Source: an uncultured Algibacter sp. (lineage in GTDB: Bacteria; Bacteroidota; Bacteroidia; Flavobacteriales; Flavobacteriaceae). Taken from it: a stretch of 64,000 nt of DNA. Below, piece after piece: positions 32,960-42,192 of the stretch. Made by a program: the position numbers and the translations under genes. Location: contig CANMZT010000007.1 of NCBI GenBank assembly GCA_947502405.1, forward strand, positions 124,001 to 188,000. Direction: 5' to 3'. Below the pieces are notes generated by a model. That model saw nothing but the letters and a program-made list of their open reading frames with translations, did no database searches and had not been told where the DNA came from. Position 1 is the first letter of the stretch. Each line of letters starts with the position of its first letter.

Positions 32960-34475
32960 TTAAACGATTAGCCCACAACTTACTTAAGCGCCATTGTTTT
33001 TTAAAAACAGAAAGATACTTAAACGGATTTTTGATTTTTTGTTGCGAATAGTATTTCAAGAATAACACCGTTCTGTATCCTAATAATTGCTCTTTAGTTG
33101 AGTTTTTCATCCTATTCAACATCACTGTGGGTGATGGTTTTGGCAATAAAACACCTTCTTCCCAAGAGCGCTTAAACTTAGTCCTAAAACCACCTATTGG
33201 AGCTTTTAGGTGTTCTATTTCAGGAAAGGGCAAATAAACGACATCGACCCCTTTATTCCTAAGCTGCATACCAAAATCTACATCTTCACCGTAACCAAAT
33301 TCAAACTTCATATCAAATTTAAGCCCTTTAAGCCTATTAGCTTTAACCACACTACAACCAGAACCAAATGACGCCCACTGCACAACAGTATTTAAGCTTT
33401 TTATATCGCTCTCCTCCAAACAACTTAAAGTAACAGCATGCAGGTCTAAATCTTTCATTTTTGACAAAACAGTTTTTATAAAACCTGAATCAATTCTAAC
33501 ATCATCATCTGCAAGAAAAACATAATCTGCATCAACTAAGTCTAGTCCAATATTTCGAGCATTACAAGCCCCTGTTTGATGCGTAAATTGATGAACTACA
33601 CTAAAACTCCAGTCCTCTTTTTGAAGAAAATCTAACTCAGAGACACTATTTTTATCATCGTTTTGTTCAACAATTATCACTTGATTTAATTGATATGTTT
33701 GTTTTTCTAAATCTTTTAGAAAATTATACAGATGCTTTTTTCTACCTAATGTAGGCACAATTACATCAATTCTATCGTCATGAACTGGGATCAATTTATT
33801 AATTGGAGTTAAATCAAAATAAAAATCAGCATCAAGTTTTTTTACAAATAAAGTTCTCAAAAAAGAAACCACCGGAAACCTTCTTTCATTAATAATTAGG
33901 TTAACCAATAATAAAAAACTCCATATTGGCTTGTAATGCATTTTCACAAATTTGAATAGCTTTGAAGTAGAAATTTTAGGCGCCTCAAAATCACTTAAAA
34001 CGTTAATTAAACGAGGCTCTGAATAACAAAACAAACCACGAGACATTCCTAATTTTGCCATTGAATTCAAACCAAAATTTAATTCTTGATTTTTATCAAC
34101 CACACCTTCAAACTTAATTAATTGTGAATTATGAATACAACCTAACAAAGAGCTAACCAGCCAACTAGGATACTTTACATCTTTTTTCACTTTAATAAAA
34201 GGAGAATCTTCAATATAACCTATTTCTTTAGAAATAAAACTTGTACTAGAGTATGAGAGCAATGTGTTTTTAAGCTTAAAGACTTGCTCTATGGCTTCAA
34301 AATTAATATTAGATTCAACACAATCGTTACACCAAATAAGAATTCGATTTTCGAATTGTTTTGCCAGTTCAAAAAAAGCAACAAAAGGTTTCTCTGAAGT
34401 GAATTTTAAATTCTGATTTGAATTTAAATCCACAACTCGTAATACCTTTTCATTTTTATGAACCAATAAAATCAT
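32946..34475 (-). CDS. glycosyltransferase family 2 with extra N-terminal domain
   Basis: A 509-residue protein. Residues about 235-460 are a GT2 domain (IDVIVPTLGRKKHLYNFL, YVFLADDDVRIDSG, FGYGEDVDFGMQLRNKG). The first 230 residues match nothing I recognise. They look like a soluble alpha/beta domain and may be a degenerate second transferase. Typical single-domain GT2 proteins have about 250-340 residues. The start overlaps the upstream GT4 stop by 4 bases. Confidence 0.85.
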   Translation of the reverse strand: MILLVHKNEKVLRVVDLNSNQNLKFTSEKPFVAFFELAKQFENRILIWCNDCVESNINFEAIEQVFKLKNTLLSYSSTSFISKEIGYIEDSPFIKVKKDVKYPSWLVSSLLGCIHNSQLIKFEGVVDKNQELNFGLNSMAKLGMSRGLFCYSEPRLINVLSDFEAPKISTSKLFKFVKMHYKPIWSFLLLVNLIINERRFPVVSFLRTLFVKKLDADFYFDLTPINKLIPVHDDRIDVIVPTLGRKKHLYNFLKDLEKQTYQLNQVIIVEQNDDKNSVSELDFLQKEDWSFSVVHQFTHQTGACNARNIGLDLVDADYVFLADDDVRIDSGFIKTVLSKMKDLDLHAVTLSCLEESDIKSLNTVVQWASFGSGCSVVKANRLKGLKFDMKFEFGYGEDVDFGMQLRNKGVDVVYLPFPEIEHLKAPIGGFRTKFKRSWEEGVLLPKPSPTVMLNRMKNSTKEQLLGYRTVLFLKYYSQQKIKNPFKYLSVFKKQWRLSKLWANRLNEAF

Positions 34476-35620
34476 GAATTAATAATTGAATTGTAATAGT
34501 CTATATTAATATCTGCATTTTTTTCAATATCAAAAGTTTCTTCAACTTTATGTCTGGCGTTCTTTCCTATTTTTTCACATAAAGCTTTATCTTCAAAAAG
34601 CATTAAAATTCTATTTGCATAAGAATCAATATCTGATGGATGCACCAAATAGCCGTTAATACCATCATCAATTAATTCTTGCGCCCAACCTATACTGGTA
34701 TTCACCACGGGTTTTTGCATTGCCATAGACTCTATAGTTACCATTCCTAAAGTTTCTGCAAATGATGGATAGGTACAAACATGAGACTTTTTAATATGCT
34801 CCTGAACCTCCTCATAAGGGATTCCACCTAGATAATTGACCTGACCTTTAGCCTCTTCTGAAAAAATATCTTGCATTAGTTTGAAGGTTGAAGCATTTCC
34901 TGTTTTAATATCGGATGAGTCCCCCCCTATTAAAACCAATTTAGCTTCTGGTTTTTCTTTAATAACCTTATTAAATATTTCAGCCAATTCTAAAACCCCT
35001 TTTTTTCTTATGATGGTACCAATATATAAGATGGTATTAGTATCGAATTCCTGAGGCTTATCATTAACAAAATGCTGTAATTGCAAACCGTAGTGAATGG
35101 TTTTTATTTTCTTTTTATCTAACCCAAAAATCTTTCGGGTTTCTTCTCCTGCATAAGTTGTTGGTGCTACATAAGCCGAAGCACTTTTTAAAGCCAGCTT
35201 TTCAAACATAAAGTTTTTAAACTTCTGCTGGCGTTTATCTAATTTACAGAAATAAGCATCGCTACCATGAAATCTAATCACTAAAGGTACTTTAAACCTC
35301 ATAAATGCTGTAATACCCGTCCAATCTGGTGCTTCTAAAATATCAATACTTTTCTTTTTTACTATAGCATTGACATAATTTTGAACAAACTTTCGGTAGA
35401 AATACCATGTAAACAACTTGTAACTCTCTTTTTTTATAAGATGAATTTCTACACCTTCATCATGCACAACCGTTGACGCTTCTTGATGATAAACAAATAC
35501 CGTAACATCAACACCTTTTTTAACCAAGGTAACAGCTAAATTTTTAATACTCGTTGCTATACCTGCAGCAAACTTTACTTTTGGATGTGGATACTCTGAT
35601 GTTATAAGACCTATTCGCAT
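34472..35620 (-). CDS. glycosyltransferase family 4
   Basis: A 382-residue GT-B enzyme with a textbook start (MRIGLITSEYPHPKVKFAAG, GIATSIKNLA). The donor half has NTILYIGTIIRKKGVLELAE (about 192-212) and PSFAETLGMVTIESMAMQKPVV with E-x7-E (about 285-306). It ends 4 bases into the next gene. Donor and linkage unknown. Confidence 0.92.
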   Translation of the reverse strand: MRIGLITSEYPHPKVKFAAGIATSIKNLAVTLVKKGVDVTVFVYHQEASTVVHDEGVEIHLIKKESYKLFTWYFYRKFVQNYVNAIVKKKSIDILEAPDWTGITAFMRFKVPLVIRFHGSDAYFCKLDKRQQKFKNFMFEKLALKSASAYVAPTTYAGEETRKIFGLDKKKIKTIHYGLQLQHFVNDKPQEFDTNTILYIGTIIRKKGVLELAEIFNKVIKEKPEAKLVLIGGDSSDIKTGNASTFKLMQDIFSEEAKGQVNYLGGIPYEEVQEHIKKSHVCTYPSFAETLGMVTIESMAMQKPVVNTSIGWAQELIDDGINGYLVHPSDIDSYANRILMLFEDKALCEKIGKNARHKVEETFDIEKNADINIDYYNSIINS

Positions 35621-35623
35621 GGT

Positions 35624-37018
35624 TTATTTTAAAATTGAGCTAATGGTATTCCATATATTTTTAGAAGCTTCTGTTGGCGTTTTTCCAACCACAGTCTCAT
35701 ACCATGCTTTGCAGGTTTCAACATTAGAAAGCGTGCCATCTAAAATCTGCTTCACTAAACTTTCTAATTCTTGTTTATCCGTACAAAAAATTGCAGCTTC
35801 TTTACTAGGCATACTTCTAAAATGTACATATTTGTAATTCTGTCCAATATCACGTATACCTTTTTTTAACTGAGGTTGCTCATAATTATAGTAAATACAA
35901 GGTTTATTATGTGCAACAAAATCAAAAACTGTTGAAGAACACACGTTGGTTACAAACTCTGTATGCTCACAAACATTATATAGCATTTTAAAATCTTCTG
36001 GGGTTGGCAATACCTGATTCCATTGACTACCAACTTGTTTCCAAATAGGATCTAAAACTTCAATAATATCTTTATTAGCAGCTATAACAGCATCGTACCT
36101 TGATGTAAAATCTACAGGACATTTTCTATATAGAATAGCCAAATTTTCGCCTTTACTATTTAAACTTCTAACTGCATTGGCCAAATCTTCCAAATAGTGT
36201 TGGTCTAGTGGTGAAGTGGTTTCGTCATCACCAGAAAAACAGATATATTTTTTGTTTACATCCAAATGATACTCTTTAAAAAAATCTGCCCTTGTTTCTT
36301 TTAAAGACGAATCATAATGTGGTTCAAATTGAGGTGTTCCTGTTACAAAAACCTGATGTGCTTTTACAAACGGATAATACTGTAACACCTGCTCTTTCAT
36401 CAAATCACTCCAAACAAAATAATAATCTGTTTCTACAACTTGCATCGCTTTCGGCACATTATCCCAAGAATATACAAAAGCAACTGTTGGGATTCCTAAA
36501 TCTTGCGCCGCTAACAAAGCACTTATAGATTGTGTTGCTCGTTGTGTAGTGCAGAATACTAAATCTGGCTTATGCTTTTCTAATTGGGCTTTACAATATT
36601 TATACTTTGATGTAGAACGCTCTAACTTATTAATTTTTGCCCTTAATTTTACAATACCTCTTTCTGATGAATATAAGCCTATTAAGCATTTTGTATATAA
36701 ACTTTTTAGGCTATTTTTTAAACCTTTATAATTAAATGGAAACTTATAAGTTGGGTATACACTATCATTAAACTTATCTCTAGAAACGTTTAATTCAGCT
36801 CGTTTTCTAGCTCTTGAATATATTGGCAATAAAGGATGTGTTGAGTGATCTTCAATCTTCACTTCTTTAAAACCTAAATTATCTTCGAGAGAAAAAATGG
36901 TATTATTCCAATAGGTGATATCAAAACCCATAGATTCTCCAACATTTTTAAAATCTGTAAAGGCAAAATTTCTTAATCCTACACCATCAGGAAAAAAAAC
37001 AAATACTTTCTTCTTCAT
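35624..37018 (-). CDS. GT-B type glycosyltransferase-like protein
   Basis: A 464-residue cytosolic protein. KVFVFFPDGVGLRNFAFTDF is a start seen in capsule-cluster proteins of flavobacteria. KPDLVFCTTQRATQSISAL, PTVAFVYSWDNVPK and NVCSSTVFDFVAHNKPCIYY resemble the GT-B folds of UDP-sugar or glycerophosphate transferases. I see no exact family signature. A role as a transferase in assembly of the glycan is inferred from the fold and context. It lies between a GT4 gene and the pyruvyltransferase gene. Confidence 0.7.
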   Translation of the reverse strand: MKKKVFVFFPDGVGLRNFAFTDFKNVGESMGFDITYWNNTIFSLEDNLGFKEVKIEDHSTHPLLPIYSRARKRAELNVSRDKFNDSVYPTYKFPFNYKGLKNSLKSLYTKCLIGLYSSERGIVKLRAKINKLERSTSKYKYCKAQLEKHKPDLVFCTTQRATQSISALLAAQDLGIPTVAFVYSWDNVPKAMQVVETDYYFVWSDLMKEQVLQYYPFVKAHQVFVTGTPQFEPHYDSSLKETRADFFKEYHLDVNKKYICFSGDDETTSPLDQHYLEDLANAVRSLNSKGENLAILYRKCPVDFTSRYDAVIAANKDIIEVLDPIWKQVGSQWNQVLPTPEDFKMLYNVCEHTEFVTNVCSSTVFDFVAHNKPCIYYNYEQPQLKKGIRDIGQNYKYVHFRSMPSKEAAIFCTDKQELESLVKQILDGTLSNVETCKAWYETVVGKTPTEASKNIWNTISSILK

Positions 37019-37027
37019 CTATTTTAA

Positions 37028-37849
37028 TTAAACTTTAAAAGGACAAACACTCATAAGCCCGCTACACAATTTTTCTACAACACGCGTTTCAGGGAGCGAT
37101 TCTTTATCTTTAAAAAGGCCTTCTAATGTATTTAAACTCATTTTAACATCAATTATTTTTGATGCATAATTTGTGATTTTTACAGACTCAAAATAATCTT
37201 GGTACTTTATATCATCACCAAATACATCGCCTGAAAACTTCTGCCATACAGCCGGAATTCCGTATGCATGGGCTAAAATAACACCATGAAGTGAAGACGA
37301 CACTATTTTTTTACATTTTAGAAAAGCGTTTGTAGTTTCTTCAACGTCATTTGTCATTAAATCAATTAATAAAATATCCTTTTCACTTTTGTAAAAATCT
37401 TTAATCTTATTAAAATCTCTATAATGTGGAACAATACCAACGGCATACTCTTTTTCTATTTTAGGGCTGTAATAATTAGGCAGCAACAAAGCTGGATCTC
37501 CATAAATTTCAGGCACCTCATAGCCTTGACTCATTAAATGTTTTCTGGTCTGAGGACCGCGCACCGCTAAAAATTTTGCTTTTTTTATGGGGTACTCCTT
37601 TGATACAATACCACTACCCCAAACAATACATTTATGATTAACATTAGTGAGAATACTGCCAATTGTAACATAAATAGGCGAAAAAAAATCGTGTAATGAG
37701 AATTGTGATGGCTTACTCCAAATCACTTCTTTTCCAGATATCTTTTCTACTAAATATTTACCAAGTAAATCTCCGTAATTCTCTTTTGTTTTACCTTGAA
37801 GCTTAATTTCATTCCACCAAAATAGTCTTATCTTATCTGATGAAAGCAT
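37028..37849 (-). CDS. polysaccharide pyruvyl transferase family protein
   Basis: A 273-residue protein of the CsaB/PssM group. The hallmark is VSSSLHGVILAHAYGIPAVW near residue 190, with FLAVRGPQTRKHLMSQGY and YGDPALLLP before it. Such enzymes place a pyruvate ketal on a hexose using phosphoenolpyruvate, adding negative charge to the polymer. It lies next to the NeuB-like gene, which also uses phosphoenolpyruvate. A second pyruvyltransferase domain occurs in the fusion at 54203-56383. Confidence 0.9.
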   Translation of the reverse strand: MLSSDKIRLFWWNEIKLQGKTKENYGDLLGKYLVEKISGKEVIWSKPSQFSLHDFFSPIYVTIGSILTNVNHKCIVWGSGIVSKEYPIKKAKFLAVRGPQTRKHLMSQGYEVPEIYGDPALLLPNYYSPKIEKEYAVGIVPHYRDFNKIKDFYKSEKDILLIDLMTNDVEETTNAFLKCKKIVSSSLHGVILAHAYGIPAVWQKFSGDVFGDDIKYQDYFESVKITNYASKIIDVKMSLNTLEGLFKDKESLPETRVVEKLCSGLMSVCPFKV

Positions 37850-37850
37850 A

Positions 37851-38726
37851 TTACACTTTTTGATTTTTTAATTTATCGCGTTGTACTTGTTCGATAGGTA
37901 AAATATCTTGATTTTTAAATTGAAGTGCATCATAAACAGCATTAACATCCCTAGTTAACTTCCGTAACCCCATGGGCTCTAAAGATGCAGCATGATCGGT
38001 ACCTTTCCAAGTTCTATCTATAGTATAATGGCGTTCAATAACATTAGCTCCTAAAGTGTAAGCAGCTACATCAACTGCGATTCCTAAATGATGTCCTGAG
38101 AAACCAATATGCTTAACATCGCCTCCATATTTTTCTATAAGTAGATTAATATCCAAAAGACATACATCTTTAAAAGGCACTGGATACCCTGATGTGCAGT
38201 TATAAAGTACTAAATCTTTATTTCTGTGCTTTCTTTTAAAAAGATCAACAAGGTCTTCAATCTCATTTTTAGTAGTCATACCTGTAGAAATATGAATTTC
38301 ACCCTTGTAATTATCACACAACCATTCCAACATCTTAATATTGTTGTTACATGCAGAAGGAATTTTAATAAAATCTGGATTAAGAGATGCTATCTCTTTA
38401 GCAGATGTTAAATCCCACACTGAAGTTGAGTAGGTAATACCAATAGATTCACAATAGGCTTTTAAATCCCTATGCTGATTAACATCAAACTCTAAAAACT
38501 CTCGATGTGCTCCATAAGTTTCACCATAAGAATTGACTGGATTAGGATGCGGTTGATTGTATTGCTCCTCAGTTAACAGCTCTTTATTATTTCGCTTTTG
38601 AAATTTTACAGCATCAACATTACAAAATATTTTAGCCACCTTTATAAGCTCTTTTGCAATCTCCATATCTCCTTTATGATTGCAACCTATTTCAGCTATT
38701 ACGAATGGTTTTTTGTACAAATTCAT
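37851..38726 (-). CDS. NeuB-family nonulosonate (sialic-acid-like) synthase, no SAF domain
   Basis: A 291-residue TIM-barrel synthase. Family motifs are FVIAEIGCNHKGDMEIAKEL, DAVKFQKRN, IKIPSACNNN and HIGFSGHHLGI followed by ANVIERHYTIDR. It condenses phosphoenolpyruvate with a six-carbon sugar (N-acetylmannosamine, mannose, or their 6-phosphates). Bacterial NeuB usually has about 340-350 residues with a C-terminal SAF (antifreeze-like) domain, which is absent here. The gene abuts one for a CMP-sugar synthetase fused to a phosphatase, so a 9-phosphate product is likely. No neuC epimerase is in the window. Confidence 0.9.
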   Translation of the reverse strand: MNLYKKPFVIAEIGCNHKGDMEIAKELIKVAKIFCNVDAVKFQKRNNKELLTEEQYNQPHPNPVNSYGETYGAHREFLEFDVNQHRDLKAYCESIGITYSTSVWDLTSAKEIASLNPDFIKIPSACNNNIKMLEWLCDNYKGEIHISTGMTTKNEIEDLVDLFKRKHRNKDLVLYNCTSGYPVPFKDVCLLDINLLIEKYGGDVKHIGFSGHHLGIAVDVAAYTLGANVIERHYTIDRTWKGTDHAASLEPMGLRKLTRDVNAVYDALQFKNQDILPIEQVQRDKLKNQKV

Positions 38727-38732
38727 ATAAGC

Positions 38733-39890
38733 TTATTCAAATCTTTTATTGTAATTCATAATAAATTGGCAGGCTTCTCTAATCGCTCCTGCTCCCGAGT
38801 TTTTTGAGAGTACTATATCTGCATTAGCCTTCACGATGTCTGTTGCATTATTGGGCGCCAAAGACCATCCCACACTACATATATTTGTTAAATCGTTTAC
38901 ATCATCTCCTACATATGCTACATTACTAAGCGTTATATTTTCTTTGGAAATGATATTATTAAGCAAGGTATATTTATCTTTTACTCCGAGAAATACATGT
39001 TCAATTTTTAATTTCTCCATACGTTTAGCCACTAATTGAGAATTTTCAGAAGTCATAATCATTACCTCAATATCAAACTGTCTTAAAATTTCAAGCCCCA
39101 TACCATCACGCATGTCAAAGCTTTTCGTATGTTCACCATCTTTAGTGTAAGTTATTGTACCATCAGTAAAAACACCGTCTACATCTAAAACAACATGTGT
39201 TATTTTTTTAGATGCTTTTTCTCGTTTTTGCCTTTCAATTAAAAGACTTTCAACAGCAACCCAATCCGATTCACTATCAATTTCTAGCAAAGAATCTTCA
39301 GGCATCTTTACAACTGCCGTTTTATCACCTAATCGGTTTTTATGCTTCTTTAAAGCCTGCTGTGTTACAGTATAAACAGCTCCATTTTCAACTAAAAGTC
39401 CTTCAAAATCTTGACGTCTTGGTCTATTAAAAGGATTGTAGTTTATTGGCTTACCATCAGCTCCCCATAAAAATCGGTGCGTGTTTACAACGGTTAAAGC
39501 AGAATCGTAATTTCCATCTAATTTATTTAAACAAGCATTTATATCCTCCTTTTTTGTAAAAGGCGATGTAGCTTGCAATAAACAAAAGGCATCAAAATTA
39601 TAATCTATGGATTCGCAGAATTCTATCATTGCGGTTTCAGTTGAAGCTGTATCACTGGCACTAGCTTCACTTCGTAATAAAGCTTTAACCTTATTAGTCC
39701 AATGATATTCTTTATTGATAAATTCAATTATAAGTGCATCATCTGTGTATACCACTACTTCATCTAAATCAGAAAAAATAGCTTCACCTAAAACCCAAGT
39801 AAATAATGGCCTCCCAACCATTTTTCGTTTGTTTTTGTTAGGTATCCCTCTAGAACCTTTCCTAAGTGGTATAAAACCTATTGTTTTCAT
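38733..39890 (-). CDS. CMP-nonulosonate synthetase fused to a HAD phosphatase
   Basis: A 385-residue two-domain enzyme. Residues 1-225 are a cytidylyltransferase (IPLRKGSRGIPNKNKRKMVG, LLQATSPF, ENGAVYTVTQ). Residues about 230-385 are a KdsC-like HAD phosphatase with catalytic Asp236 and Asp238 in LDVDGVFTDG, Ser281 in MTSEN, Lys304 and Asp329-Asp330 in GDDVND. All HAD catalytic residues are present, so it should be active. It should remove a 9-phosphate and charge the sugar with CMP. The same fusion order is known from animal CMAS. It lies 6 bases before the synthase gene. Confidence 0.92.
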   Translation of the reverse strand: MKTIGFIPLRKGSRGIPNKNKRKMVGRPLFTWVLGEAIFSDLDEVVVYTDDALIIEFINKEYHWTNKVKALLRSEASASDTASTETAMIEFCESIDYNFDAFCLLQATSPFTKKEDINACLNKLDGNYDSALTVVNTHRFLWGADGKPINYNPFNRPRRQDFEGLLVENGAVYTVTQQALKKHKNRLGDKTAVVKMPEDSLLEIDSESDWVAVESLLIERQKREKASKKITHVVLDVDGVFTDGTITYTKDGEHTKSFDMRDGMGLEILRQFDIEVMIMTSENSQLVAKRMEKLKIEHVFLGVKDKYTLLNNIISKENITLSNVAYVGDDVNDLTNICSVGWSLAPNNATDIVKANADIVLSKNSGAGAIREACQFIMNYNKRFE

Positions 39891-39974
39891 TACTATTTAA
39901 TTAGATGAATAATCGCTAAAATACATTTTTTACAGATGAAACTATATAAAAGCTTTAGATATTTACAGCAAAAC

Positions 39975-40931
39975 TTAAGACTCTGAAACTATTGTTTTTA
40001 CTTTAAGAACTATATTTTCAAGCACTTTACCTCTTCCATTTTTTATTAATGATTCTCGATTATCACAAAGCATATTGTAAACCTCAATGCATTTATTCAT
40101 TCGCTCTACATATTCAGCATCAGACATATTACTTATGTATTCAAAAAGTTCTTCTGGGTTTTCAAACTCTGAGTAATCAATAAAACTATTTTTTGGAAAT
40201 AACTCATAAGCATTTGTGTTTTTTCCATAGTAGATAGGTAAACAATTGAAAAGAATACTATCCCATATTTTTTCTGTCATGTAATTAAACATTGCTGTAT
40301 TTTCAAAACATAAATTAAAGTGATAATTACTCATCAATGCTTTTTTGCGGTAAAAATACGCTCCATCTCTAGAGTCTTCTTTTGAAACATTATTAGGCCA
40401 ACCTTTACCATAAACATCTAAAGCGTTAATTTTATTACCGACAAGACAAATTTTAGACCTTAACGCAATTAAATCTATATTTTTTCCGTCCCTCATTAAT
40501 GGCTCAGTATCAACACCTTTGTAATAAGACATTAGAGCTATGGTTTTTTTAGATTTTAATTTGAAGTCTTTTGGAAAAAGATTTAAACGCTCTCCAAACA
40601 TTCCTGTAAAAAATGTGGTGTTAGACACAAAGACATCTCCTGTATAAACATTCATAATATGGCATTTAGCTAACCCAAAGAACTTTATTATTTGAGAACT
40701 AAAATTGGTATCAAATCTTGGTTCAAGCGTCCATATTAAAAACTTTTTTCCAAAAATAGATCTCCAGAAAAAAGGTTTCAGATATTTCATATTTTGTGAT
40801 ATAATGATATCTGCATCCTTTGCCTTATCAACTATAATTATATCGTTTTTATTTAGGAATTCTAAATCTCCTTCAACAAAATTATCAAAAGGAGTATATT
40901 TAAAATTTGAAGCTTTGTATAACTTGGGCAT
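39975..40931 (-). CDS. glycosyltransferase family 10 (alpha-1,3/4-fucosyltransferase-like)
   Basis: A 318-residue protein. The GT10 signature is clear: LDVYGKGWPNN, then HFNLCFENTAMFNYMTEKIWD and LFNCLPIYYGK (about 205-255). It would move fucose from GDP-fucose to GlcNAc or a related acceptor. No GDP-fucose synthesis genes are in the window, so the donor must come from elsewhere in the genome. A gap of 84 bases separates it from the CMP-synthetase gene. Confidence 0.92.
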   Translation of the reverse strand: MPKLYKASNFKYTPFDNFVEGDLEFLNKNDIIIVDKAKDADIIISQNMKYLKPFFWRSIFGKKFLIWTLEPRFDTNFSSQIIKFFGLAKCHIMNVYTGDVFVSNTTFFTGMFGERLNLFPKDFKLKSKKTIALMSYYKGVDTEPLMRDGKNIDLIALRSKICLVGNKINALDVYGKGWPNNVSKEDSRDGAYFYRKKALMSNYHFNLCFENTAMFNYMTEKIWDSILFNCLPIYYGKNTNAYELFPKNSFIDYSEFENPEELFEYISNMSDAEYVERMNKCIEVYNMLCDNRESLIKNGRGKVLENIVLKVKTIVSES

Positions 40932-40946
40932 GGACTTAAACGCTTA

Positions 40947-42092
40947 TTATTTGTTAATAGAATTATATTTTGAAATCACTTCTTTAGCTATCTTATTTCT
41001 GTTTAGTGTTAACTTAACAGTTTCTTGATTTATTTTAAAAGCTTCTTCTATTAAATCCGGATTACTAATTCCCAAATCTATTAGTTTAAAGATAGCTTCA
41101 ACATCGTTACAATCTTGAATTAATAATCCATTCTTTTTATGTTGAATAATATCTTCCGTTGCGCCTCCAGGATTTGATTGAATAGGAAAAGCTCCCATAA
41201 TTATTGCTTCTAACAAGGTATTAGGCATGCCATCAGAGTTACTGTTACCAATATAAATTAAAGCTTGCCCCATAAGTTTAATAACTTCAATATGCGACAA
41301 TATGTTAGATTTCTTATAGATTTTCAAATTAAGCTTTCTTAAAGTACTTTTTTTGATGAAAACATCAACTTCTTCATCAGTTCCAAACACAACTATTTGA
41401 TAATCTTTAATCTTTTTTGTAAGTTTTTCCAAAGCCTTTAAAACTGGAATTGCTCGTCCTGAGCGACCTTGATATCCTTTTACTAATATGGTATTTCTAT
41501 TTTTTTGTGGTTGGATAAATTCTTCAAATGCATTAATAGCATAGCCTCCCCCTCCAGGAAAAACACCTAGAACCTCTCCATTAAACCCATACTTTTTAGC
41601 TAACTCAACATCACGATTACAATCCGTAAATAAATAATTTACTCTTGGCAGAACCTGCTTTATATCTTTTAAATAATCAGGTTGATGCTGAAAATAGAAC
41701 AAATCACTGCCCCATGAAGAGTAAATCCATTTTATATTGGGATGATTATTCATAACTTTCAAAATAGGCGCGCATGATACATAAAGCACAAAACTGTGTA
41801 CTACATCTGGCTTAATCTCTAAAAGTGTTTTTTCAAAGACCGCTTCAGTACTATGTTCAATTAAAAAGCTTAGTTTTTTATAAAGCCAAGGCAATCTCTT
41901 TTTTATAAAGAGTCTACCTTTTAAGTTAGGATATTTTAACTTCCATCCAGTTATTTGCTTTACCCAAGAAAGCTTCTCAGAATAACCACCATCTCTAACA
42001 TTAAACCAAAATACCTCGTGTCCAGAGTCTTTTAATTGATCTGTCCATCTTTGAAAATGGATAGAATTCATAGACACCATAAGTATTTTCAT
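40947..42092 (-). CDS. glycosyltransferase family 4
   Basis: A 381-residue GT-B enzyme. The start MKILMVSMNSIHFQRWTDQL has the usual acceptor-side form. NTILVKGYQGRSGRAIPVLK (about 195-215) and YIGNSNSDGMPNTLLEAIIMG (about 283-303) form the donor site, with the conserved Glu in LLEAI. A 100-base gap upstream of it (42093-42192) is the widest in the glycan block. Confidence 0.9.
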   Translation of the reverse strand: MKILMVSMNSIHFQRWTDQLKDSGHEVFWFNVRDGGYSEKLSWVKQITGWKLKYPNLKGRLFIKKRLPWLYKKLSFLIEHSTEAVFEKTLLEIKPDVVHSFVLYVSCAPILKVMNNHPNIKWIYSSWGSDLFYFQHQPDYLKDIKQVLPRVNYLFTDCNRDVELAKKYGFNGEVLGVFPGGGGYAINAFEEFIQPQKNRNTILVKGYQGRSGRAIPVLKALEKLTKKIKDYQIVVFGTDEEVDVFIKKSTLRKLNLKIYKKSNILSHIEVIKLMGQALIYIGNSNSDGMPNTLLEAIIMGAFPIQSNPGGATEDIIQHKKNGLLIQDCNDVEAIFKLIDLGISNPDLIEEAFKINQETVKLTLNRNKIAKEVISKYNSINK

Positions 42093-42192
42093 CTGTTTAA
42101 ATTTTATTGTTTTTTTATAAGTGAGATGTAATTCGCCATTAAATATCTCGGTGTTTTACCTTTTTATCATTATGGCTCATTTTATGAAACTA

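Noticed and set aside
42119-42137. Sixteen-base match TAAGTGAGATGTAATT shared with the region near 12262
   Set aside because: In an AT-rich 64-kb window one shared 16-mer can occur by chance, and the flanks differ.
42093-42192. Small gene or promoter in the widest gap of the glycan block
   Set aside because: No reading frame with a plausible start and no TAnnTTTG box on the minus strand were found there.
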